A stretch of DNA of 41,597 bases from Deltaproteobacteria bacterium (lineage in GTDB: Bacteria > Desulfobacterota > GWC2-55-46), in assembly GCA_016219115.1 (NCBI GenBank), contig JACRCH010000123.1:1-41597 (forward strand). Direction: 5' to 3'. The translations under genes and the position numbers were made by a program. How positions within the stretch are numbered: position 1 is the first letter of the stretch; every line of letters begins with the position of its first letter. Below are positions 28,068 through 37,488 of the stretch, piece by piece. Under the pieces are notes generated by a model. The model was not told where the DNA came from, ran no database searches, and saw only the letters and a program-made list of their open reading frames with translations.

Positions 28068-28562
28068 TTAGTTCTTCGTTTCTTTTTCCTGCTCGGTGTA
28101 CGCCTTGGGAGCCGGCATCTCGGCAGCCTTCAGGAACGCGTCCACGCTGTACTTGATGGCGGCCGCCGTACTCTGGTTCGTGCCGCGAAGTATCTTCAAG
28201 AGCTTTCCGACATAGATGATCTCATCCGGGCTCAAGCCGCCCATGTCGCCGGGGGTCCTCTGGTGGTACCCTTCCTTGCCGTAGGCCGAGGTGTCTTCGG
28301 CGGCTATCATGTATGTCTTTCTCTCAAACTCCCCGCCGCGCCCGGCCTTGTACATCTCGCCGTCGCCGGATATAAGCCAGTCCACGGAAAGACCGTAGAT
28401 GTTGGCAAACCTCAAGACCAGGTCTGTCGGCATCTCGCCCCTCTTCTTGTAGTTGGAAAGCGCCTGGGGTGTGACTCCAAGAACCCTGGCGACGGCCGAG
28501 TCGTTTTTAAGCTTTCCGGCCCATCTCATCCTCTCGATAATTTCTGCATAACTTACGCCCAT
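28068..28562 (-). CDS. Phage CI/XRE-like helix-turn-helix regulator
   Basis: 164 aa; DSAVARVLGVTPQALSNYKKRGEMPTDLVLRFANIYGLSVDWLISGDGEMY. Confidence 0.8.
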   Translation of the reverse strand: MGVSYAEIIERMRWAGKLKNDSAVARVLGVTPQALSNYKKRGEMPTDLVLRFANIYGLSVDWLISGDGEMYKAGRGGEFERKTYMIAAEDTSAYGKEGYHQRTPGDMGGLSPDEIIYVGKLLKILRGTNQSTAAAIKYSVDAFLKAAEMPAPKAYTEQEKETKN

Positions 28563-28951
28563 CGCGACCCTCTCCTTACTTTATAAAAGTTTTAAAGTTT
28601 TTGTAATACGCCTATCCTGCTGACTCATCCAGCCGTGATGCGCACAACTATCGGATCTGTGAATAATAACCAGAGTAATATAGATAGCATATCGTGCCTG
28701 CGGGCTCGAGTGAGGGGATGAAACGGGGCATTTCCGTACATTGACAACTATTCAGAAAACTTCGAGGATTTTAGAAATAGCCGGGTTTTTCTCACACTGC
28801 GTTAAGCCGGAATAGCTCGCTTGCACTAATTGTAAACCTTTTGGCAAACCATGTCAATAGGCATTTATCGACATTTTTCAATTTTATCATCAGGTTAAAA
28901 CAAGTTTTTAAATGCCTGATGCCGAAAAAGATAGTGGCGATCCGTCCGAGA

Positions 28952-29392
28952 CTATCTCTCAATCGCTTCTTTTGAACGATTGTTCCAGTTTTGCAGTTTT
29001 TCCTTGTAGTCAGCGTAGTCATCGGCCTGGGAACGAAGGACTATTGTCAGGTCATTGACGAGGTCGTCGAATTTCGCGCTATCTTTTTTGAAGATTCTTT
29101 TGTCCTTTTCCGACATATCGTTGAGTCTCTCGCAGTTCCTGTAGACTATATCATCGATCCTTTGCGCAATGCGGCTCGTCTCATGGAGATCAAAGAATGC
29201 GGCGTTTATCTTCTGCTGAGTCATTTCCGTCTTTACTCCCTTTATCTCAACGGGCAGCATCATGTCGTCTTCCCCGCCCCTGCCGTAGACCTCGAACACC
29301 ATCGGCCTGACGCAGACCTCGGCACAGGCGGTAAGAAACAAAGGCAATAAAAGAAGAAAGAACAGGGAATGTATCCTCTTCACGACATTCAC
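28952..29392 (-). CDS. Predicted lipoprotein of unknown function
   Basis: Signal peptide and lipobox LFLTAC; 146 aa. Confidence 0.65.
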   Translation of the reverse strand: MNVVKRIHSLFFLLLLPLFLTACAEVCVRPMVFEVYGRGGEDDMMLPVEIKGVKTEMTQQKINAAFFDLHETSRIAQRIDDIVYRNCERLNDMSEKDKRIFKKDSAKFDDLVNDLTIVLRSQADDYADYKEKLQNWNNRSKEAIER

Positions 29393-29533
29393 TCCGGGTA
29401 GAGTCGCTTATCTTGTAAAGGTAGAAATCTACACTTTTTAAAGTACTTTTGCAATAGAGTTTTCTCATGGAGCAGGTTGAGGCCGGGCAGCGCGTCGGGC
29501 CTGGAGCGAGGGAGCTGTCGATGGTTGGTTGTA

Positions 29534-29608
29534 TGGTGGGCGGTACAGGGTTTGAACCTGTGACTTCCACCGTGTGAAGGTGGCACTCTGCCGCTGAGTT
29601 AACCGCCC
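29534..29608 (-). tRNA. tRNA-Val (anticodon CAC), CCA encoded
   Basis: gggcggttaactcagcggcagagtgccaccttcacacggtggaagtcacaggttcaaaccctgtaccgcccacca folds as a cloverleaf with CAC anticodon. Confidence 0.94.
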
Positions 29609-29704
29609 GGAGAGGACTGAAAAGTATATTGGATAATATAGTAACTCCTTTGTAAAGTCAAGTTTGACCTTGTAAAAAAGCCCAAAAAAAGCTATATTAT
29701 TATA

Positions 29705-30133
29705 ATGAGAATAATGGGTCTGGACCTCGGAAAAAAGACTATAGGCGTCGCCGTGAGCGATGAGACGGGCCTTACCGCCCAGCCGGTAACGACTATAAAG
29801 AGGGTTTCGTTGCGGAAAGACCTTGATCAGCTCTCAAGACTTATCGGGGAGTACGAAGTCACGGGGGTGGTCGTCGGACTACCCGTAAATATGAACGGCT
29901 CCATGGGACCTGCCGCCGAGTCCGTCTTCAAGTTCATCGAGAACATTCAGGAGAGGACCGGGATCACGGCGGAGACCTGGGACGAGAGGCTTTCAACGGC
30001 CGCCGTCACGAGAGTCCTTTTAGACGGCGACATAAGCAGGTCGAGGAGAAAAGAGGTGGTTGACAAGATGGCCGCCTCGTACATACTCCAGGGATACCTC
30101 GACAGGGCCTTGTGCGGCAATAGCGCCGTTTGA
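29705..30133 (+). CDS. ruvX: Putative pre-16S rRNA nuclease (RuvX/YqgF)
   Basis: MRIMGLDLGKKTIGVAVSDETGLTAQPV; VVVGLPVNMNGSMGP; TWDERLST. Confidence 0.95.
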   Translation: MRIMGLDLGKKTIGVAVSDETGLTAQPVTTIKRVSLRKDLDQLSRLIGEYEVTGVVVGLPVNMNGSMGPAAESVFKFIENIQERTGITAETWDERLSTAAVTRVLLDGDISRSRRKEVVDKMAASYILQGYLDRALCGNSAV

Positions 30134-30277
30134 TCCGTCCTTTTTGGGCCGGATACTCTCTGAAGTGCGCTTTCCGTATTAATGAAACCTACCCGCGGCA
30201 AGCCGCGGGGTTCCGTCGGCATGCCCTTCAAAAACTGCCCGATAGCCAGGCTTCAGCGAATTTAACGCCGCAGACAA

Positions 30278-30488
30278 TAAACCACCCCGCAAGCCTTGCC
30301 AGCGGGGTATCGAAGGGAGATCTGTTTTTATATACGCGGCTCGCCGCGCTTAATTAAAATTCTCCGCCATAAATGACGTAGAATTTTGATGGTATGGAAG
30401 ATCATTTGCATTTGCCAGCCTTGACCCGCCGCTAAAGCGACGGGATTGCGGAGTGGCACACCCATTCAACCCGAAGGAAATATTAAAA
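30278..30488 (+). repeat. Family A repeat interrupted by module B (30356-30466)
   Basis: Same nested architecture as 17479-17688; module B also 111 bp. Confidence 0.93.
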
Positions 30489-30570
30489 CAACCCTTAACT
30501 TCCGCAGGCTCCGTCCGATAGATATTATATACAGGGGAATATCGCTCTGCGCATTTCAAACTTACTCAAG

Positions 30571-31608
30571 ATGCCCAAACGGATAGAAAAGACAGTTTTT
30601 CTTATACTCGTCGCCCTCGTCGTAATCTCCACGCATCTCTATATTACATTTTTCACGCCCGCTTCCCGCGAGGGCGGGGCGCGTACCGTCTATATCCAGA
30701 AAGGCACTGGTTTCCGCATGGTTGCCGAAAACCTGGAGAAGGCCGGGGTCGTGCGCGACGCCGAGAGCTTCATATACGCGGCCCGTCTTTTAGGCGCCTA
30801 CAAGAAGGTGCAGGCCGGAGAGTACGAGTTCGACAGATCCATGACCCCGCTTGAGATACTCAACGCGCTCACCAAAGGCAAGGTCAAAAAGCATCTCGTC
30901 ACCATCCCCGAAGGATATAATATCCAGGAGGTGGCCGAGGTATTGAGCGAGGAGGGGCTGGCCGACCCCGGGGATTTCACTGCCAAAGCGACCGACAGAT
31001 ACTTTGTGGCAACCCTCGGGCTTGAAGGCCGGACACTCGAAGGGTACCTCTTCCCCGACACCTACTCGCTCACAAGGGGGATGACAGTTGAGGAGATAAT
31101 AACGAAGATGGTCGATAAGTTCAAAACGGTCTATACGGCCGAGTTCGACTCTGCCGCAAGGGCAAAAGGGATGTCCATGAGGACGGTCGTGACGCTGGCC
31201 TCGATCATCGAGAAGGAGACCGGGGCGCCCGAAGAGAGGGACCTGATCTCCGCGGTCTTCCATAACAGGCTTAAAAACAGGATAAAGCTTCAGAGCGACC
31301 CGACGGTCATCTACGACATAAAGGATTTTGACGGCAACCTTACGAAGAAGCACCTACTGGCAAAGACGCCGTACAATACCTATGTCAACTACGGCCTGCC
31401 CCCGGGCCCTATCGCGAACCCCGGCAAGGCATCGCTTAAAGCGGCGATAAGCCCGGCTCGCGCCGACTACCTCTACTTCGTCTCCAGGAACAACGGCACC
31501 CATCAGTTCTCATCGAGCCTCAAGGACCACAACAGGGCCGTAGACTCCTTCCAGCGTAAACACAGAACAAGGTCATCGCCCACGGCAGCCGCTTCGCCGA
31601 AGAGCTGA
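30571..31608 (+). CDS. mltG: Endolytic transglycosylase MltG
   Basis: 345 aa; LEGYLFPDTYSL; ASIIEKETG; LQSDPTVIYD; YNTYVNYGLPPGPIANPG. Confidence 0.96.
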   Translation: MPKRIEKTVFLILVALVVISTHLYITFFTPASREGGARTVYIQKGTGFRMVAENLEKAGVVRDAESFIYAARLLGAYKKVQAGEYEFDRSMTPLEILNALTKGKVKKHLVTIPEGYNIQEVAEVLSEEGLADPGDFTAKATDRYFVATLGLEGRTLEGYLFPDTYSLTRGMTVEEIITKMVDKFKTVYTAEFDSAARAKGMSMRTVVTLASIIEKETGAPEERDLISAVFHNRLKNRIKLQSDPTVIYDIKDFDGNLTKKHLLAKTPYNTYVNYGLPPGPIANPGKASLKAAISPARADYLYFVSRNNGTHQFSSSLKDHNRAVDSFQRKHRTRSSPTAAASPKS

Positions 31609-31647
31609 AGAGAACCTTATTGAAAAGTCCTGGCGGACGGCGAAAAT

Positions 31648-31800
31648 GAACCACCCTGATAGCCAAGCTCCGGGGTATCACTTTAAGCCTCCCCTCCCGT
31701 TGCGCTCTTCCGGTGCAACGGGAGGGGAGGGGGGGTGAAAACATTTTTTCACACCCATCCTCCCCCATCGAGGGGGAGGGTTTTACAAGGGCTTACCTAC
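31648..31800. repeat. Family C composite hairpin repeat
   Basis: gaaccaccctgatagccaagctccggggtatc..cctcccctcccgttgcgctcttccggtgcaacggga..cattttttcac..tcccccatcgagggggagggttttacaagg. Confidence 0.9.
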
Positions 31801-32181
31801 CCTGTTGGTTTTTATTCTTTTGCCATATAGAAAAATTTATTCTGCCTGATCCACGCAAATCACAAAATCTGTCCTCTTGACTTGCTGAAAGCCAAAGGGA
31901 TACTTTGTCTTCCTTTAGCACAGCTAACAACTCCAAATTTTTAACTATGAAATCAACAGGGATACACAAGAGATGAAAATCCCGCCTATTTTCATCTTGG
32001 CACAGAAGATTTATCGTTTGGCATCTTTTTAGTTTGCTAAGAGGAATTCGTGAAACCAACTGGGGCATTTGGGCCATGATTCTTCAGTGGTATAAAATTT
32101 AGAAACCGCAGTACATTCTGGCGATATTTCTTCAAAATGTCTTTTTGCATAAGATAGTCCATCTTTTCTTGTTTCATTCAT
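31793..32181 (-). pseudogene. Frameshifted small hypothetical gene
   Basis: RBS gggag and ATG 32181 (MNETRKDGLSYAKRHFEE..CPSWF); reading resumes in another frame as SRIPLSKLKRCQTINLLCQDENRRDFHLLCIPVDFIVKNL. Confidence 0.6.
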
Positions 32182-32218
32182 AATTATCTCCCTTAGTAAT
32201 GTTTTTTTAGTTTTTTTG

Positions 32219-32329
32219 AATGGGTGTGCCAGCCGCAATCCCGTCGCTTTAGCGGCGGGTCAAGGCTGGCAAATACAAATGATCTTTCCATACCATCAAA
32301 ATTCTCCGTCATTTATGGCGGAGAATTTT
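32219..32329 (-). repeat. Standalone module B (111 bp), outside any family A repeat
   Basis: Reverse complement aaaattctccgccataaatgacggagaattttgatggtatggaaagatcatttgtatttgccagccttgacccgccgctaaagcgacgggattgcggctggcacacccatt. Confidence 0.93.
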
Positions 32330-32540
32330 AATCTTTCCTTGAGCGCATTTCAGCTATCTTATCAGTTATCTCTTTAACTTGTAATTCCACGTGGTCTTGC
32401 TCTACGGGGTGAGTATTTGTAGTATACAGGAGGCATGAGTGAAGGGCAAGCTACAGTGAATTTTGTGATTAAAGTTGCCCCATTTTCCTGACCGGACTTG
32501 GTCGGCAGATGGTCGTTTTGAAATCCGCCGACCGCCGGGT

Positions 32541-33560
32541 CTAGAATATCTTTCCCTTGAAGCCTTTCGAGACGGTCACCCTGCCGTTTGAGTCGACTAT
32601 TACGGCTTCGACCTTATCGAGACTTTCGACCAGTTCCATCCCCTTGACCGGCCCCATCACAAAGACCGCCGTAGAGAGGGCGTCCGCCGTTGTCGGGTCC
32701 CCTGTGACTATCGTGACGCTTGAGCACCTGTTGGCCGGAAAGCCAGTGGCGGGGTCGAGTATGTGGTGGTACCTTACGCCGTCTTTGATGAAGAACCTTT
32801 CGTAGTCGCCTGATGTGGCAACGGCGCCGTTCAGGAGATGTACCTCGCCGAGCAGCTTTTTCTCCCGCGGGTGCTGTATGCCGACGGTGAAGGGGATATC
32901 AGTCCCTGTCTGGAAGACGGTCATATCGCCCCCGGCGTGTATTATCCCGCGTTTCACCCCCGCTTTTTTGAGCGCCTCCACGGCCCGCCCGACAATATAG
33001 CCTTTGGCTATTCCACCGAGGTTCAGGACCATCCCCTTCTCTTTAAGTCCCACGGACGACCCTGCCTCATCGACGGCTATCTTCCGGTAGTCCACGAGCT
33101 GGAGCGACCTTCCGACCTCTTTTTTCCCCGGCACTCTTCCCTTCTCGCCGGAGTAGCCCCAGACCATTCCGAGCGCGCCGACGGTCGGGTCGAAGGCCCC
33201 GTCGGAGAGCCTCGCGACCCTGACGGCCTCCGCTGTCACTTTCAGGAGATCGGGGGAGACCTTGACCATAGAGCCCGCCGAGGCCGAGACCCTCGACACG
33301 TCGCTGCCGGGGTTATAGGTGCTTAATAGTCTCTCCAGCCTCTTTATTTCGTCGAAGGCCGCTTCAGCCGCCCTCTCATGTTTCGCGGAGCCCCCGTCCA
33401 TGATGGTGACCTCGACGACGGTGCCCATGAGCATCTTCATGTAGGTCACGCTCTCGGCGGGTCTCTTGTGAAGGAGCGATACGAGCAGCAGCGCGAAGAC
33501 CGGGATGATGACGGCGGCGTAGGTGAGGTAGTTAAATTTTTTTTTCGAGGGAGTCTCCAT
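32541..33560 (-). CDS. apbE: FAD:protein FMN transferase (ApbE)
   Basis: 339 aa; MGTVVEVTIMD; LNLGGIAKGYIVGRAVEAL; HILDPATGFPA; TADALSTAVFVMG. Confidence 0.94.
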   Translation of the reverse strand: METPSKKKFNYLTYAAVIIPVFALLLVSLLHKRPAESVTYMKMLMGTVVEVTIMDGGSAKHERAAEAAFDEIKRLERLLSTYNPGSDVSRVSASAGSMVKVSPDLLKVTAEAVRVARLSDGAFDPTVGALGMVWGYSGEKGRVPGKKEVGRSLQLVDYRKIAVDEAGSSVGLKEKGMVLNLGGIAKGYIVGRAVEALKKAGVKRGIIHAGGDMTVFQTGTDIPFTVGIQHPREKKLLGEVHLLNGAVATSGDYERFFIKDGVRYHHILDPATGFPANRCSSVTIVTGDPTTADALSTAVFVMGPVKGMELVESLDKVEAVIVDSNGRVTVSKGFKGKIF

Positions 33561-33669
33561 CTTTCAAACGGGCCCTCCCGGATCAGGGGTCTTGAGAGCG
33601 GCGAATAAGGCGTCAGGTCTTTCGCTCTCCGGGTTTCGGCGCTAGCAAGGCTTGCGGTAGTGGTTCATT

Positions 33670-33706
33670 AAAAAAGCCGGGCTTCGGAAAAAGCCCGGCT
33701 TTTTGA
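33670..33706. terminator. Rho-independent-type hairpin with A/T tracts on both sides
   Basis: aaaaaagccgggcttcggaaaaagcccggcttttt. Confidence 0.85.
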
Positions 33707-33738
33707 TATGGGGTGTCTACCTCTTGACAGTCCTCTCT

Positions 33739-34326
33739 CTAAAATTCCTCTTCTTCGTTGTCGGACTTCTCGAGGATGCCGAGGCCGGACTCTTCCTCGA
33801 ACCTGCCCTTGATCTTCTGCTCCCGCTCGTTTCTGGACTGGCACTCGACGCATACACGCGTGAAGGGCAGGGCGCGGAGCCTGTTCTCGGTGATAGGCTC
33901 TCCGCATTCCTCGCAGCCGCCGTAGGTGTTGTCCTTGATTCTATCGAGCGCGTCTTCGATCTCGGAGAGCTTCTCTCTGTCCCTGTCTCCCAATATCAGG
34001 GTAAGCTCCCTCTCGCGTTCGTTGCTGGCTATATCGTAGATATCGCCTATCTCGAACTTGAGGACATTGCTCTCGCTCTTGATCTTCTGAGTGACTTCCT
34101 GGAGGATCTTGTTCTTCGATTCGAGGAGCTTCTGGGTGATCTCCTTCTTAAACGGGAGCTTGCCCCTGGCCGACGACGCCCTGGATAGTTTTGACACCTG
34201 CTGCGGTTCTTCCTTGGGTGAAGCGGCTTTGGCTTTCTTGGACGGAGCCGCCTTCCTGGCCGGGGCTTTTTCCTTTTTCTGGACTGGTTTTACGGTTTTT
34301 TTATTTTTTGGATTTGTCTTTGGCAT
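33739..34326 (-). CDS. DksA/TraR-family zinc-finger protein with basic N-terminal extension
   Basis: YGGCEECGEPITENRLRALPFTRVCVECQ zinc finger; start MPKTNPKNKKTVKPVQKKEKAPARKAAPSKKAKAASPKEEP. Confidence 0.88.
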   Translation of the reverse strand: MPKTNPKNKKTVKPVQKKEKAPARKAAPSKKAKAASPKEEPQQVSKLSRASSARGKLPFKKEITQKLLESKNKILQEVTQKIKSESNVLKFEIGDIYDIASNERERELTLILGDRDREKLSEIEDALDRIKDNTYGGCEECGEPITENRLRALPFTRVCVECQSRNEREQKIKGRFEEESGLGILEKSDNEEEEF

Positions 34327-34566
34327 AAGGAGGAAGTATACCGATTTTTTTTCCGATGTCAATGTAAATTTGATATTAACCTGTAAATTCAACAAGTTAC
34401 CATATTTTTCAGTTAATTTCAATCGTCTTTTCTTGCCCGTATGTTAACTAAAATTGTATAAAGCAGGCCGTGCGGCTCTTTTAAATCGATTGACACCTGT
34501 TCCTCATTTACTATAAAATAATCCTTTAAATTCATAGGGTTTTTTCTATTTCAGAGGTTTTAACGG

Positions 34567-36462
34567 ATGTCCTTCGAGGGTGTTTACGACATTATCGTCA
34601 TAGGAGCGGGTCATGCCGGGTGCGAGGCATCTTTAGCCTCGGCGCGCCTCGGTCTTTCCACCCTTGTCCTTACCATGAACCTCGATACCATCGGGCAGAT
34701 GTCCTGCAACCCGGCTATCGGGGGGATCGCCAAGGGCCACCTCGTAAAAGAAATCGACGCCCTCGGCGGGGAGATGGCAAGGGCCATAGACTCTACAGCC
34801 ATTCAGTTCAGGACTCTGAACGACAGCAAGGGCCCGGCCGTCAGGGCCACAAGGGCGCAGGCCGACAGAACCCTTTACAGGCAGAGGATGAAGGCTGAGC
34901 TCGAAAAGACCGAAAACCTCCATCTGCGCCAGGGGGTGGCTGAGGCGCTACTTGCGGGCAGCAACCCCGGGGGAGCCCCTTTTGTCGAGGGGGTGCGGCT
35001 CAATACCGGAGAGGTCATCAAGGCCAGGTGCGTTATTTTAACGACCGGGACCTTTTTGAAGGGCCTGATACATATCGGCCTTGTAAACTATCCAGGGGGC
35101 AGGGCAGGGGACATGGCAAGTGTCGGCCTATCCGATTCTCTGAAGTCGCTCGGTTTTACGATCGGCCGCCTGAAGACCGGGACCTGCCCGAGGCTCGATT
35201 CCAGGACGATAGATTTTTCCAAGGTGCAGGCTCAGGAACTCCAGGGGCCGGACGAGTTTAAGCCGTTCTCCTTTACCTCCCCGCCGATCACAAGGGACCA
35301 GGTTCCCTGCCACATTACATATACCAATGAAGAGACCCACAGGACTATCAGGGAGAACCTCGACCGCTCACCATTATATAGCGGTGTCATAGAGGGCACC
35401 GGACCGAGGTATTGCCCCTCGATCGAGGACAAGGTGATAAAGTTCCCGGGAAGGCTCCGCCACCAGGTATTTCTGGAGCCTGAGGGGTACAATACGACCG
35501 AGGTCTACCCGAACGGGCTATCGACATCACTACCGATAGATGTCCAGTACAAGTTCTTGAGAACCATAAAAGGCCTTGAAAAAGTTGAGATTTTGCGCCC
35601 CGGATATGCCATAGAGTACGACTATATAGAGCCCACTCAGCTGAAGCTGACCCTGGAGACAAAGACCGTAGAGGGGCTCTTCCTCGCCGGCCAGATAAAC
35701 GGCACCTCGGGCTATGAGGAGGCCGCCGCCCAGGGGCTCATCGCCGGGATAAACGCCTCTTTAAAGGTAAAGGGCGCCCCTCCGCTGATACTCGACAGGT
35801 CAGAGGCCTACATCGGGGTCATGATAGACGACCTTGTTACAAAGGGGACAAAAGAGCCGTACAGGATGTTTACTTCGAGGGCCGAGTACAGGCTTATTTT
35901 GAGGGAAGACAACGCTGAGGTGAGGCTGCGGGAGAAGGGTTTTCAGGTAGGACTCGTACCAGAAGGGGTCTACAGGGCCTACCTTGAGAAAAAAAGGCTG
36001 ATGGAGGAGACCGACAGGTTCTTGCTTGAGACACGCATAAACCCGACAAACGAGGTCAACAGAGCCCTGGAGGCCATCGGCGCGGTAGAACTTAAGAAGT
36101 CTATCTCATTAAAGGAGCTTTTAAGGCGCCAGGATATGACGCTAAAGGCGATCTACCACCTTATAGATAAGGATTTCGCCCTCCCCCCGGAGTTATCTGA
36201 GGCCATAGAGACCGAGACCAAGTATGAGGGGTACATAAAGAGGCAGATAGAGGAGGCCGGCAGGTTTCAGAAGATCGAGGGGATAAAGATACCTGAAGAC
36301 CTCTCTTATGAGGCTGTTTCAGGGCTCTCCGCCGAGATTAAAGAGAAGCTCAGGAAGACAAAACCCCGCTCCATAGGGCAGGCCGGGAGGATCTCCGGGG
36401 TGACGCCGGCTGCCATATCGATGCTCATGATCCACCTTAAGAAGATAGGCGCCTACAGGTAA
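34567..36462 (+). CDS. mnmG: tRNA uridine-5-carboxymethylaminomethyl modification enzyme MnmG
   Basis: [62 protein letters not shown]. Confidence 0.98.
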   Translation: MSFEGVYDIIVIGAGHAGCEASLASARLGLSTLVLTMNLDTIGQMSCNPAIGGIAKGHLVKEIDALGGEMARAIDSTAIQFRTLNDSKGPAVRATRAQADRTLYRQRMKAELEKTENLHLRQGVAEALLAGSNPGGAPFVEGVRLNTGEVIKARCVILTTGTFLKGLIHIGLVNYPGGRAGDMASVGLSDSLKSLGFTIGRLKTGTCPRLDSRTIDFSKVQAQELQGPDEFKPFSFTSPPITRDQVPCHITYTNEETHRTIRENLDRSPLYSGVIEGTGPRYCPSIEDKVIKFPGRLRHQVFLEPEGYNTTEVYPNGLSTSLPIDVQYKFLRTIKGLEKVEILRPGYAIEYDYIEPTQLKLTLETKTVEGLFLAGQINGTSGYEEAAAQGLIAGINASLKVKGAPPLILDRSEAYIGVMIDDLVTKGTKEPYRMFTSRAEYRLILREDNAEVRLREKGFQVGLVPEGVYRAYLEKKRLMEETDRFLLETRINPTNEVNRALEAIGAVELKKSISLKELLRRQDMTLKAIYHLIDKDFALPPELSEAIETETKYEGYIKRQIEEAGRFQKIEGIKIPEDLSYEAVSGLSAEIKEKLRKTKPRSIGQAGRISGVTPAAISMLMIHLKKIGAYR

Positions 36463-36463
36463 T

Positions 36464-36479
36464 TGTTCCACGTGGAACA
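36464..36479. promoter_or_regulatory. parS site 1
   Basis: tgttccacgtggaaca exact 16-mer in 22-bp palindrome aattgttccacgtggaacaatt. Confidence 0.97.
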
Positions 36480-36523
36480 ATTACGGTTCGGATAGACTCC
36501 CCAAGGTCATCCGTTGCCTGTAA

Positions 36524-36539
36524 TGTTCCACGTGGAACA
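36524..36539. promoter_or_regulatory. parS site 2
   Basis: tgttccacgtggaaca exact 16-mer in 22-bp palindrome taatgttccacgtggaacatta. Confidence 0.97.
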
Positions 36540-36614
36540 TTACAGAGTGGCTAAAGACCGGATCAACCCCCGTGGGCTGAAAAACCACTGGTTTTCAGGA
36601 TATTTTAGAATAAA

Positions 36615-37271
36615 ATGGACGAAAGACTGATAAATACCTTGAAAAGCGGGGCCAAAGAGCTGGGCGTAGACCTCTCGGAAGGGGCCTTGGCACTGTTTGA
36701 TGCGTACCTGACAGAACTCAAGGCATGGAACAAGAAGATAAACCTCACCGCCATAGAGACCGATGGCGAGATCGTGACAAAGCACTTCCTCGACTCCCTC
36801 ACACCATATAAGTACCTCACGGGGGTCAAAAGACTCCTCGATATCGGCGCCGGGGGCGGTTTCCCTGGTCTGCCCCTTAAGATCGTAGCCCCGGCCCTCG
36901 AGGTTGTCCTTATGGACGCTGTTGAGAAGAAGGTCCACTTTATGAGGCACATCATAAGGAAGCTCGGGCTTAAGGGGGCCTTTGCAGTGGCCGGCAGGGT
37001 CGAAGACCCCTCGGTCATCGACTGGCACAAGGGTACCTTTGATGCCGTCATTTCAAGGGCCTTCACGGAGCTGAAGGTTTTTTTGAGCATGGCGGCCCCC
37101 TATGTTGGACACGGCGGGATGATAATAGCCATGAAAGGGCCGCAATATAAGGAGGAGCTTGAGGGAGCGGAGGGTTTAAAGGGGTTCAAAACCCCGGAGG
37201 TCTACGAGGCAAGGGTCCCTTTCACCGACAGGACGACCGTCATCATCATATTCCGTAAAGATATTGGATAG
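36615..37271 (+). CDS. rsmG: 16S rRNA (guanine527-N7)-methyltransferase RsmG
   Basis: INLTAIET..HFLDSLTPYKYL; LLDIGAGGGFPGLPLKIV. Confidence 0.95.
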   Translation: MDERLINTLKSGAKELGVDLSEGALALFDAYLTELKAWNKKINLTAIETDGEIVTKHFLDSLTPYKYLTGVKRLLDIGAGGGFPGLPLKIVAPALEVVLMDAVEKKVHFMRHIIRKLGLKGAFAVAGRVEDPSVIDWHKGTFDAVISRAFTELKVFLSMAAPYVGHGGMIIAMKGPQYKEELEGAEGLKGFKTPEVYEARVPFTDRTTVIIIFRKDIG

Positions 37272-37273
37272 GA

Positions 37274-37289
37274 TGTTCCACGTGGAACA
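37274..37289. promoter_or_regulatory. parS site 3
   Basis: tgttccacgtggaaca exact 16-mer in 20-bp palindrome gatgttccacgtggaacatc. Confidence 0.97.
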
Positions 37290-37488
37290 TCACTGAAAAG
37301 GTATGGCAGGTTGCGGAAAAACCACCGGATGCTCGCCGGCTCACGGGCGGCTTGCGGGGGGGAGCTTCAAGGTGAGTTTTTTTGATTGAAATAAAAGAAA
37401 TAAAAAAATCTTTTCTCTTGAAATGTAGTATATATATGTTTTAAACTTTTTCATACAGAGCTTTGTCGTCCAAGGATTGGTTCTAAAG

